From Oricola nitratireducens (GTDB lineage Bacteria > Pseudomonadota > Alphaproteobacteria > Rhizobiales > Rhizobiaceae): a stretch of 64,000 bases of DNA. The notes beneath the pieces were generated by a model. That model was not told the DNA's origin and made no database searches. It saw nothing but the letters and a program-made list of their open reading frames with translations. The stretch is taken from NCBI RefSeq assembly GCF_014904745.1, contig NZ_JACZCS010000010.1, forward strand, positions 1 through 64,000, written 5' to 3'. Positions within the stretch are counted from its first letter, which is position 1. Every line of letters begins with the position of its first letter. Position numbers and translations under genes: made by a program. Positions 43,478-51,253 of the stretch are shown here, in pieces.

Positions 43478-44831
43478 GGATATGGCGCTCCTCATCCAGA
43501 TACTTCGCGAAAGCGTCAGAAATGGCCGGCTCCTTGTCTTCAACCCATGCGAGGTAAATTTCCGTCGTAGTCGTGAGCCATTCATGACCCAGACGTGCCT
43601 GCACCTTCTTCCATGGCGACGCGTTACCCGCTGCGCATTCGGCTTCATAGAGGTTCACCGCGAAGGTGTGACGGAGGTCGTGGAAAGTATGAGCAGCGAC
43701 CTCAATTGCGATGTGGGACCAGGCGCCAGTTTCCCCATCAATTATCGCTTGGCCCGTAGCCGGATCGATCTGGAAACCTACCTCGGTGCGAATTAGGCCG
43801 CATCCCTTCACGGCCTTGGTGAAGGCCCTACTGATTGTAGAAGCTTTCACAGGCATAGCGAGATTCTTATTCGTGGACCCGGTGCCGTTCAGAAACAAGG
43901 CAAGCGGAAGTCGCGCGTGCTCGGCAGAGAACTTGCCCCGCATTCGGGCTGCAGCGATGATCGCGGACCGCTCCGTTCCAATGTACCGGATTATTGCGAC
44001 CACCAGAAATGACGGCAGATAAACGTTACGGGCCTTTCCGGACTTCGTACGCGTGATGCGTAGCATGAGTTGCTTCCAAGGATCGGCGCTGTCTATCTTC
44101 GGCTCCAACGACAGAATCTGGTAGATTGTCACTGCGGTGATCTCGGAGACTCGCATTCCTGAATGAAGGGCAATTTCTGCCGCCAGTCTGTTCCGGCCCG
44201 GCCCCAGTCCCTCCGTTGCCGGAAATGCTGGCGGTCCAAGAGCACGGAACACCTTCTGAAGGTCGGATGGATTCAACGGGCTTATCCGGCGTCCCGCGTC
44301 ATCTTCATCGGGAAGTAGCCTTAACTTCCGCGATTTCCCCTGGCTCGCGTCGTTCTGAGAAGCCCAGAGGAGACGGTCGCGGGGTGCGGGACCCTTTATG
44401 ACCGCCTCTGGAACAAGCCCTTCAGCAAATGCCCAATCATAAAAGTCGCAGACCGTTCCCAGGCGACGCCGGCGCGTGGATGGCGCTAACTGCCGTGCGG
44501 TCTGCGCAGAGATATGGTTCGCCAAGGATGCCGCGTATTCTTCAAGGTCGCGGTAGGTCACCTCGTCCCATGCGAGACCTACGCAGCACAGGAATGTCCA
44601 CCACTGTGCCAAATCATCTGCATAACTCCGCTGGGTGTTTTCCCAGTCGCCTGTCCGGCGTTTTGCTGGCGGGATCTTGTCCAAAAGATACCGGTTCGCC
44701 GCGGTCAGAGGCTCCAACTCGCTGTCGAACAACATTACGAATCCCGCAGGGACTACCTGACCCGATACGGCCGCAGACAAGGATGTCCCTAGTGACGCCG
44801 CCCTAATGCGATTGCAGAGAACATCGGCCAT
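43467..44831 (-). CDS. Tyrosine recombinase 1 of the trio
   Basis: A 454-residue recombinase with an intact catalytic set: R227 (LHSGMRVSEIT), H384 and R387 (FHDLRHTFAV), H416 (ARLGHEWL) and Y426 (TTEIYLAW). Residues 1-200 are a SAM-like DNA-binding part. It is first in the operon; the upstream 690 bp carry no gene. The trio order of 454, 628 and 693 residues plus a small coiled-coil gene corresponds to recombinase-in-trio / Tn554-like mobile modules, which insert with high site preference. Confidence 0.9.
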   Translation of the reverse strand: MADVLCNRIRAASLGTSLSAAVSGQVVPAGFVMLFDSELEPLTAANRYLLDKIPPAKRRTGDWENTQRSYADDLAQWWTFLCCVGLAWDEVTYRDLEEYAASLANHISAQTARQLAPSTRRRRLGTVCDFYDWAFAEGLVPEAVIKGPAPRDRLLWASQNDASQGKSRKLRLLPDEDDAGRRISPLNPSDLQKVFRALGPPAFPATEGLGPGRNRLAAEIALHSGMRVSEITAVTIYQILSLEPKIDSADPWKQLMLRITRTKSGKARNVYLPSFLVVAIIRYIGTERSAIIAAARMRGKFSAEHARLPLALFLNGTGSTNKNLAMPVKASTISRAFTKAVKGCGLIRTEVGFQIDPATGQAIIDGETGAWSHIAIEVAAHTFHDLRHTFAVNLYEAECAAGNASPWKKVQARLGHEWLTTTTEIYLAWVEDKEPAISDAFAKYLDEERHIHAS

Positions 44832-45524
44832 GAAAAGTCCTCATCGACGCCATACTCGGCGTATCTTTCTGCGCTGATAAGCTTGGGTCTGTCGGACAGA
44901 CAGTCGATGTAGGCGCGTGGATTTCTTGAGACTCGCCTGCGGAGATTGCTTTGTCTGCGCCGTAGTTACGTCGCTTGAGGGTCGTTTCAACAATGACTTG
45001 TCCTCCGTTCCGTTAGGAGGAGAGACAGATTCTCCTGGGGTTGCAAGTCATGTCGATTCTTACTTGACTCTGCGAAATTCAATCAATCGTTGCCATCCCT
45101 TTATCGCTGTTTTATATCGCGCGGAACGGGTTAATGCTTATGGCTTCACACAAGATCTATATTGAATTCTTGAGTATCTCTATCGTCCTGAAACGTAAGG
45201 TCGATCTGGAGCGGAGCCGTTTCGTGGATCCTTCAGCGCTAATCATCTGCCATAGGATTCGACTTCGCATCCGTGAAGGCGCCGGCAGCAGCCAAAATCG
45301 ATCGCCGCAAGAATTCAAGCTCCCTCTGACACGGCTGATGCGCTGCAGTACGCCGCAACTTCCGGTTTAGCGCCATCCACAGGTACGTTGGCTTTTCCAC
45401 CGGGTCGCGGATTAATCCGGGCCGGATCGCGGCGAGACTTATAGGGTTGTAGAAATGTTTCGGGCCTATCTACCAAACAAAGGGGTTACTCAGCTGACAT
45501 AGGCCAGCCTTGTTCCAGCGGCTG
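44832..45524. other. 693-bp stretch without recognisable gene upstream of the recombinase operon
   Basis: It should contain the promoter of the recombinase operon. A 6-bp-arm inverted repeat (GTCTGTCGGACAGAC, 44887-44901) is the only sharp structure. Two short open frames (44917-45165 and 45134-45370) have no protein-like pattern or ribosome-binding site. The right end abuts the IS element. Confidence 0.5.
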
Positions 45525-45587
45525 TGACCTGAGCCCCTGAATCTCCTCCAGATTTTGGTAGAGTCCGTCGATCACGGAGACGGACGA

Positions 45588-45854
45588 ATGAAGCGTTCAC
45601 GGTTCACGGAAGAGCAGATTATAGCGATCCTGAAGGAGCAGGAATCGGGGGTGAAGACCGCCGATGTCTGCCGCAAGCACGGCATCTCGGAAGCGACCTT
45701 CTACAAATACAAGGCCAAGTTCGGCGGCATGGAGGTGTCGGATGCCCGGCGCCTGAAGGCTCTGGAAGACGAGAACGCCAAGCTCAAGCGGTTGCTGGCC
45801 GAAGCGACGCTCGACAACGCCATGCTGAAGGATGTCGCCACAAAAAAATGGTGA
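45588..45854 (+). CDS. IS3-family transposase OrfA
   Basis: An 88-residue HTH protein ([20 protein letters not shown] ... [20 protein letters not shown]) followed by a leucine-zipper-like helix ([18 protein letters not shown]). It binds the element ends. The last codons run through seven A (45842-45848), a slippery run at which a -1 frameshift would produce the OrfAB fusion transposase. ATG 45588 is used; an upstream in-frame codon at 45555 lacks support. Confidence 0.95.
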   Translation: MKRSRFTEEQIIAILKEQESGVKTADVCRKHGISEATFYKYKAKFGGMEVSDARRLKALEDENAKLKRLLAEATLDNAMLKDVATKKW

Positions 45855-46687
45855 CGCCCGATGCCAGGCGGGATGCGGTGGCTCACCTGTGCGCAGTGCA
45901 CGGTGTGAGCCAGCGTCGGGCGTGTGATGTGCTCGCAGTCGACCGGTCGAGTGTGCGTTATCGCAGCGTGCGTCCGGACGATGCGGCGGTGAGAGCTGCA
46001 ATGAAGCAGGTCGCCGCGGAGCGCCGGCGCTTCGGCTATCGGCGCATTCACGTGATGCTGCAACGACAGGGGATCGCGATGAACCTGAAGAAGCTCAGAC
46101 GCCTTTACCAAGAAGAGAAGCTGCAGGTCCGCAAGCGCGGCGGTCGCAAGCGGGCCCTGGGAACGCGCCGACCCATGCTTGTGCCGGAACAGGCGAACGA
46201 ACGCTGGAGCCTGGACTTTCTCAGCGACGCCTTCACCGATGGCCGCCGGTTCAGGATCCTGGCCGTTGTCGACGACCACACGCGCGAATGCCTGACGCTG
46301 ATTGCAGACACCTCGCTTTCAGGCCGGCGCGTGGTTCGCGAACTCGATGCGATCATCGCCCGTTGCGGCCGGCCGAACACGATCGTCAGCGACAACGGCA
46401 CCGAGCTGACCAGCATGGCCGTACTCAGGTGGTGCCAGGAAACCGGCATCGAATGGCACTACATCGCCCCGGGCAAGCCCACGCAAAATGCCTTTGTCGA
46501 GAGCTTCAATGGCCGCTTTCGCGATGAACTGCTGAACGAGACGCTGTTCTCGTCACTTGCCGAAGCCCGGACCGCCATCGCCAACTGGAAGGAGGATTAC
46601 AACAACCACAGACCACACTCAGCCCTCGGCAACATCCCGCCGGCCGAGTTTGCTACGAAAATCAGGCTGGAAATGCAGGCCGCATAA
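45848..46687 (+). CDS. IS3-family transposase OrfB (DDE integrase core)
   Basis: A 279-residue catalytic subunit. An HTH_21 domain ([16 protein letters not shown]) precedes the rve integrase core. The acidic triad is visible: Asp in [11 protein letters not shown], Asp in [10 protein letters not shown] and Glu in [16 protein letters not shown], 36 residues after the second Asp region as expected. It overlaps OrfA by 7 bp in the -1 frame. No truncation or stop is seen, so the element looks intact. Confidence 0.95.
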   Translation: MVTPDARRDAVAHLCAVHGVSQRRACDVLAVDRSSVRYRSVRPDDAAVRAAMKQVAAERRRFGYRRIHVMLQRQGIAMNLKKLRRLYQEEKLQVRKRGGRKRALGTRRPMLVPEQANERWSLDFLSDAFTDGRRFRILAVVDDHTRECLTLIADTSLSGRRVVRELDAIIARCGRPNTIVSDNGTELTSMAVLRWCQETGIEWHYIAPGKPTQNAFVESFNGRFRDELLNETLFSSLAEARTAIANWKEDYNNHRPHSALGNIPPAEFATKIRLEMQAA

Positions 46688-46746
46688 GGCCAGAAATGAG
46701 ACCCAGGACTCTCCAAACAGCTGGAGGGAAGTCGGGGCTCAGGTCA

Positions 46747-47008
46747 GACATTGTCGGCCGGAGACGCCAAAAAAGGGTTTATGGCGCGTAACGGAAAACG
46801 CGGCGGCGGGAAGCGTGCGTAAGCAAATGCAACGTATTCAGTTCGCTCGGCAGACGGCAGGCACGGCGTTGGCGAAGTCATGGCGCTCCAGACTCACCGC
46901 GGGCGCCGGTCGGGCACTGACGGAAAGACTACAGAGGGGCCGGAACCTGACGTTCGGCTAAAAGGAATGAGGTGTCAGAAAGCGGACATTCAGCATCTAA
47001 CCCCTCCC
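46747..47008. other. Stretch between the IS element and the SLOG gene
   Basis: Short open frames here, e.g. one encoding FARQTAGTALAKSWRSRL with Arg-rich continuation to 46961, have no recognisable family. The stretch may be the remains of a gene cut by the IS. Confidence 0.4.
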
Positions 47009-47911
47009 CTAGCTGCGGGCACTCGTCTTTTGACTCAGCCACCGCTCCAGGGCATCCGCAATGTCATAGGCCATTGGCTCGCCACGATCATCATCTGCGA
47101 GCGCCTCCAATGCTGGTCGCAGCGCATCGGGGATTCTCGCGCGTAAGAAAGCAACCTGTTCGAGGGAAGGACCATAGGTCGGCAACTGCTCTCCGCGCGG
47201 AACTCGCTTCGAGATGTCCAAAAGGTCGAGCGCAATGGCCACGTCTCGGGCCGCACCACCAAAGGCACCCAGCGGAACACATGGCATGCCAGCTTCCAGA
47301 GCAAAAATCGCCTCTTCGATGATACCTGGCATTGCTCCCTGGTAGGCATCGCCAGGATTATTTAGCAGGCCCATTTTGCCGCCCAGTATGACGCGCGCAT
47401 CTGAAATTTCGGTCATCGCTTTCCGGGCCGCCGAGTATGCGGAAACGCTGTCGAGGATTTGTCTCGCATTTAGCCAGCTCTTGAACTCGGCATCATTTCT
47501 GAGCCTGATCGTCGGCCCACCTTTCCCAATGCGCAAACCATCCTCTACGGCACGTATAGGAAGCAGAGCGTCCTCGATATGGATCTGCGTCTCAACGACT
47601 GCCGCTCCCTCTCGCAAGGCAAAGACAAGCCCATCAAAAGACACGCCGCGCAGAATTGGCTCGGGCACGATGTGGATGAACGGCGACTCCTGGGCTGAAG
47701 CATAGGCGCCTGTCAGATGCCTGAATATGCTGAAGGTCAGGCCGTTGGGATCGAGATTGCCTCCATAGACAATCTTCGCGCCGGCGCGGACCAATACGGT
47801 GCATATCGAGAACAGTGCACGATCGACCTCACGCGCCGGCAAGCCAAGCCGCGCCCGGTCAGGAGCATCGCTAACTGATAGCGCGACCGACCGGCCCTTG
47901 AGTGCTGTCAT
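47009..47911 (-). CDS. SLOG-domain (nucleotide-sensing) protein of the TIR cluster
   Basis: A 300-residue protein with the SLOG Rossmann-like fold. The first strand and loop are RSVALSVSDAPDRARLGL, followed by a helix and VLVRAGAKIVYGGNLDPNGLT (G50-G51-N), and the second half has ILGGKMGLLNNPGDAY, PGIIEEAIFALEAG and PLGAFGGAARDVAIAL (residues 175-228). In Thoeris the SLOG domain binds a cyclic ADP-ribose signal made by a TIR protein. Here it is a separate protein without a SIR2 or other recognised effector domain; residues 80-160 and 245-300 are unassigned. Its start overlaps the preceding TIR gene by 4 bp. Confidence 0.72.
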   Translation of the reverse strand: MTALKGRSVALSVSDAPDRARLGLPAREVDRALFSICTVLVRAGAKIVYGGNLDPNGLTFSIFRHLTGAYASAQESPFIHIVPEPILRGVSFDGLVFALREGAAVVETQIHIEDALLPIRAVEDGLRIGKGGPTIRLRNDAEFKSWLNARQILDSVSAYSAARKAMTEISDARVILGGKMGLLNNPGDAYQGAMPGIIEEAIFALEAGMPCVPLGAFGGAARDVAIALDLLDISKRVPRGEQLPTYGPSLEQVAFLRARIPDALRPALEALADDDRGEPMAYDIADALERWLSQKTSARS

Positions 47912-49089
47912 GAGAGCTCCCCCAGCGTAGCCAAGCGTGTCGAGGGTGACAGCGCCTTGAGAGCCTTGACCAACAGACTCTCCTCGATCTCACCCAGAGG
48001 TGGATCGGGATAGACGATAACCTGCGGCAGCTTCTTTGCATCAACCACGTCGAAGAGCTCTGGTGGGCGGGGTAGCATCAGGGCTTCATTGGGGGTGCCT
48101 ACGACTCGTGCGGCCTGCCTTTCGAACAGGTCGCAGCGCAACCCTTCTGAGAGGACCTCCACCAATAGTGGCTCGATCCACTCTGAACCTCCGTGCGTTG
48201 GGGAGATCCGCACCTTGGGGAGGTTTGCACCGTAGGGATAGGTGCGACTGGTTCGCCTTTGACCAACATCGGCGAGCACGATCGGGCGCCGCTTTCGCTT
48301 TGCTGTGGTGAGCTCGAACACGCACCATGGTCTCGAGTCATAGGCGTCAGAAACGATCGCCAGAAGCGTGCCCGCACCAATCTCCTCTACGAAGCGGTCG
48401 CTGAAATCCTCTCCGGGGTTCAGCTCCTTCGCGTCGTAAAAGGTATGGAGCGAGACGTCCTGGCTCTTGTCGTTCACGAAAGCGACTATCGCTGAGGCGG
48501 TAGCGTCGCCATCCGCTTTCGCATGGCTGACGAAGATCTTCTCCTGCCCGTCTCCACCTCCCAAGAGAGCCAACTGACGCCGGATTTGATAAAGCGTGTG
48601 CAGGAGCAGCCGACTATCTCGGGCAGCGGATGACATCCTCCCGCGTACCCAAGCCTTCCGGTACGCGTACTGAATCTTGGCCGCGGCGTCAGACGGCAGC
48701 GCCGGATCGCCAGAAGGGCTGCCGAAGGGAATGATAAAGTCGACGTTGCCGCGCGCAGCGATCGCCTTCCTTGTCCCTTGGATGAAATGGTCCCATTCGC
48801 CGACGTTGTCCTGCATAACGTCATCGTGGAGTAACACGATCGCGTTGTGCACGGCACGGCTCAGGTCCAATTCAGCAGGAAGGGTCGAAGACGCATCCCA
48901 CGGTGTGCTTGCGAAGCGTACCGGCACCCGGTACGCAACGCCGTCCCGCTCCATGCCGATCCCATCGAAATGCTTCGACACAAGTTCGGCAATCCGAGCG
49001 CCCTCATCGGATCTGTCTGCCCACACGACGTGGATACGAAGCAGGTCGAGTATGCGATGGATAGCCGGCGACCCCGCACCCGCACTCAT
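47908..49089 (-). CDS. Double TIR-domain protein
   Basis: A 393-residue protein. The C-terminal TIR domain (residues about 182-290) begins QEKIFVSHAKADGD and carries the catalytic-type Glu, E259, in RPWCVFELTTAKR, with RPIVLADVG after it, so NAD hydrolase or cyclase activity is plausible. The N-terminal 130 residues (LRIHVVWADRSDEGARIAELVSKHF, later NAIVLLHDDVMQD) look like a second, divergent TIR-type fold lacking the clear Glu. A C-terminal 100 residues are unassigned. Its start overlaps the ThsB-like gene and its end overlaps the SLOG gene, each by 4 bp. Confidence 0.78.
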   Translation of the reverse strand: MSAGAGSPAIHRILDLLRIHVVWADRSDEGARIAELVSKHFDGIGMERDGVAYRVPVRFASTPWDASSTLPAELDLSRAVHNAIVLLHDDVMQDNVGEWDHFIQGTRKAIAARGNVDFIIPFGSPSGDPALPSDAAAKIQYAYRKAWVRGRMSSAARDSRLLLHTLYQIRRQLALLGGGDGQEKIFVSHAKADGDATASAIVAFVNDKSQDVSLHTFYDAKELNPGEDFSDRFVEEIGAGTLLAIVSDAYDSRPWCVFELTTAKRKRRPIVLADVGQRRTSRTYPYGANLPKVRISPTHGGSEWIEPLLVEVLSEGLRCDLFERQAARVVGTPNEALMLPRPPELFDVVDAKKLPQVIVYPDPPLGEIEESLLVKALKALSPSTRLATLGELS

Positions 49090-49613
49090 CGGTTGCGTTC
49101 CATTCGAATCCGGGAGTTAATAATCAACCTCTTAGATGCAGCATTCGCCCTTTCGATGGCATCAGTAAGCGCTCTCTGATTGCTCGCGATGTCGCTCCAC
49201 GAGATCCAAACGGCGTATCCGCTATCGATATTGTCCTGAAGCCGCGCTGGCTTGTCTGTGCTGTTGTTAGGCAGCAATGGCAAGGTAGGAAGCCAAACAC
49301 CGACCAAACCCATCTGCTGGGTCAATGATGCCTGAATCTCCCAGTCCACGTACTTGCGTCGCCACGTATTCGCGCCGCAGAGCACGATGGTGCAGGAGCT
49401 GCCATGAAGGTGGTGTTCACGGATACGCCGCATGATGTAGTCATGGTTGCTGCTGTCGATGCGCCTCTCTAGCGAATTGTCGGTTAGCAGCTGCAAACGA
49501 TCATGCATCGTCTCGGAGAGGCTTTCATAGTAGGCTTGGTCACTACCGTGATGATAGCTGACGAATACTTCTCGCCGCACGGGTCGCACTTGATTAAACG
49601 GGCTGCCGATCAT
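49086..49613 (-). CDS. TIR-like protein, ThsB/DUF1863 type
   Basis: A 175-residue protein starting REVFVSYHHGSDQAYYESL, with SCTIVLCGANTWRRKYVDWEIQASL (residues 73-97) as its second signature. The pattern of VFVSYHH-D and W-x4-VDWEI (E92) is that of DUF1863/ThsB proteins, which make the cyclic ADP-ribose signal in Thoeris. The start ATG 49613 gives a normal N-terminus. It is the second gene of the cluster, 72 bp downstream of the first TIR gene, and its stop overlaps the next start. Assignment to ThsB is from motif similarity. Confidence 0.75.
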   Translation of the reverse strand: MIGSPFNQVRPVRREVFVSYHHGSDQAYYESLSETMHDRLQLLTDNSLERRIDSSNHDYIMRRIREHHLHGSSCTIVLCGANTWRRKYVDWEIQASLTQQMGLVGVWLPTLPLLPNNSTDKPARLQDNIDSGYAVWISWSDIASNQRALTDAIERANAASKRLIINSRIRMERNR

Positions 49614-49684
49614 TGTCTCACCACGCCAATTTATCCTTCATACCGGAAGTTACACGGATGGTTGCGTACCTCCGAGGGTGTAAC

Positions 49685-50269
49685 TTATGTCCTCGCCAGC
49701 CATGTTGAAAGCTTAACCGCAGTATTATCCTTCCCGTCCATGACCATCCATACCTTGTCTCTTTCGCCCTCCAAGTCACCCCAGATCACGCGGTCATAAA
49801 GACCAAGATACTCCCAGCTGGTCCAGGCGGTCTCGTTCTTTGAGTCAACAGCAGGCAGAATAGCGACGCGTCCCAGCCCCTTGTGCTCATCCGCAATTCC
49901 TAGCTCCCACGGGACCCAACGACTGTCCTTACTGTTGCTAGATGCGAGTAGCACGAACTTGCGAGACTGGTGAATCCGGTTCTTCAGGCCCGCCGCAGTG
50001 TCCTTGTTCGTGTAAGGTGGAAGCTTCGGATCCTTCTTGTCGACATACACCGTTGCCCCGTGCCCTTCTAGCAAGCGGATGGCGCCGACCAGCCACTCCC
50101 CGTCCTGACTTGAATGTGACAGGAACGTCGTCCCAGCAGGACTTCTGTCCTCAGCGCTTTTCCGTACCTTGGCTTGCTCAGTAAGCGGAATCTCGCGAGC
50201 AAAGCGTTCTAAAAGGGCCTTTGTTGCGTATTCGAGCAACTCGCTCTCCAGCTTCGTTCCTACGAGCAA
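49685..50269 (-). CDS. TIR-domain protein (first gene of the defence cluster)
   Basis: A 194-residue protein. An N-terminal helix (residues 1-45) precedes a TIR domain: TFLSHSSQDGEWL (48-60), a middle strand KFVLLASSNSKDSRWVPWELGIADEH with E122 in the WVPWELG motif, the catalytic Glu of bacterial TIR NADases. The best start is TTG 50269; no ATG or GTG lies before the TIR box in frame and a stop closes the frame a few codons upstream. The weak start suggests low expression or coupling to an upstream message. It heads the operon of four TIR/SLOG genes. Confidence 0.75.
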   Translation of the reverse strand: MLVGTKLESELLEYATKALLERFAREIPLTEQAKVRKSAEDRSPAGTTFLSHSSQDGEWLVGAIRLLEGHGATVYVDKKDPKLPPYTNKDTAAGLKNRIHQSRKFVLLASSNSKDSRWVPWELGIADEHKGLGRVAILPAVDSKNETAWTSWEYLGLYDRVIWGDLEGERDKVWMVMDGKDNTAVKLSTWLART

Positions 50270-51100
50270 TGAGGATTAGCCGAGGCGATGTGGCGTGGCC
50301 AGAGGCGGTGCCTCATACGGGGACTGTCACGTCAGCCGTTTTCCACCAAATAGTAGACGCTCAATGCTCGGTTGAGTATATGACCGCATTCGGGATTACG
50401 GGTCGCAGTCGGGAACGACGAACATGAGGGCGCATTGCGGACTGGCGACTTCGGGGCCGGAAGCGGACTGTCCGGAATTGGAACAACACCATGAGAAATC
50501 GGTCATTCTCCTGACGAGGCAAAGTGTTTGTTAATGGAAAAGCGAACCTGTTAAGATAGCGGCGTTCATCAACCCACAGAGTTGACTGGGCGCCCGTCCT
50601 CGCACCAGCCTGATAGGCTGCTGAGCGTTCAATCAATGTTCACGAACCACTATAACGGCTTGGTGGCTTAGAAGCAGTACGGTCCACGGCAATGAGCAAG
50701 GTGCCGAACTCACTGAGGCCCTGCGAATACAACCACGGTCCGGAAACGGATCCGACTCTCTGGGCATCCGGCGACCGCGCCGACAGTGTCTTGATACCGA
50801 ACGGCGAGATCGTTCCGCTCTCCGGAGCGAGAGCCAGGAGCGCGCGTCAAATCCTTCGAAGCACCGAGCTTGACAATGACGGTCGGTTCGCTGGAACAGG
50901 ACTCTTCCCGGCGTCCAGTTGCCGAGCTTTTCTTCGCCCTTGATGAGAGGTCACGGTTGGCTATCACGCCTTCTATCGCTGTGGAGACAGCTAGGCTTGA
51001 GCGTCCGATGAAGCCTTAAGATTCGATTTTGCTAAAGATACTGGCAAGCAAAGACCTTTCCGCCGGATTGCACAGCAATCCGGCGAAGACCGGACTGGCG
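50270..51100. other. 831-bp stretch between the TIR-SLOG cluster and the copper genes
   Basis: It should contain the promoter of the leftward TIR-SLOG operon. Short open frames (50692-50943 plus, 50710-50967 minus) are shadows without protein-like composition. The right end holds a perfect 10-bp-arm hairpin at 51061-51085. I see no other structure. Confidence 0.5.
51061..51085 (-). terminator. Possible terminator hairpin at the end of the copZ operon
   Basis: CGCCGGATTG and CAATCCGGCG are perfect arms around a five-base loop, 15 bp past the stop of the small membrane-protein gene on the minus strand. The following T run is not clean, so intrinsic termination is uncertain. Confidence 0.4.
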
Positions 51101-51211
51101 TCAGCTTCTTAGGTATTTCACCAGTGCCGCAATGGCCAGAACAAGCAAGACGAGGACGAGCAGCATCACCAATCCGCCGCCGAAAAAGCCCCATTGTCCA
51201 CCGTACATCAT
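51101..51211 (-). CDS. Small single-span membrane protein at the end of the copper operon
   Basis: A 36-residue protein (MMYGGQWGFFGGGLVMLL... ending LVKYLRS). It begins with a Gly-rich, Met-containing head and has one long hydrophobic helix followed by a basic end. A GGAGAC ribosome-binding site lies 5-10 bp upstream of ATG 51211. Small proteins of this kind are frequent in copper and heavy-metal islands and possibly associate with a transporter or oxidase. It follows the APC permease gene by 42 bp on the same strand. Confidence 0.65.
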   Translation of the reverse strand: MMYGGQWGFFGGGLVMLLVLVLLVLAIAALVKYLRS

Positions 51212-51253
51212 GGTTAGTCTCCTTTACTTTCGATCAGGTCTACGGGTGATTGT

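Larger units (their letters stand above)
45525..46746 (+). mobile_element. IS3-family insertion sequence, IS407-type
   Basis: A 1222-bp element bounded by inverted repeats: the left end starts TGACCTGAGCCCC (45525) and the right end is its reverse complement with GGGGCTCAGGTCA ending at 46746; both arms continue imperfectly over about 40 bp to GAGTCC/GGACTC. It contains overlapping orfA and orfB. The four bases on each side (GCTG and GACA) do not match, so no target duplication is visible, which suggests rearrangement of one flank or an unusual insertion. Confidence 0.92.

Noticed and set aside
44917-45370. Two short open frames between the recombinases and the IS
   Set aside because: No ribosome-binding site, no family pattern and different composition from neighbouring genes.
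50692-50967. Overlapping open frames of about 84 codons on both strands
   Set aside because: Mirror-image frames in a high-GC stretch with no domain or start signal.
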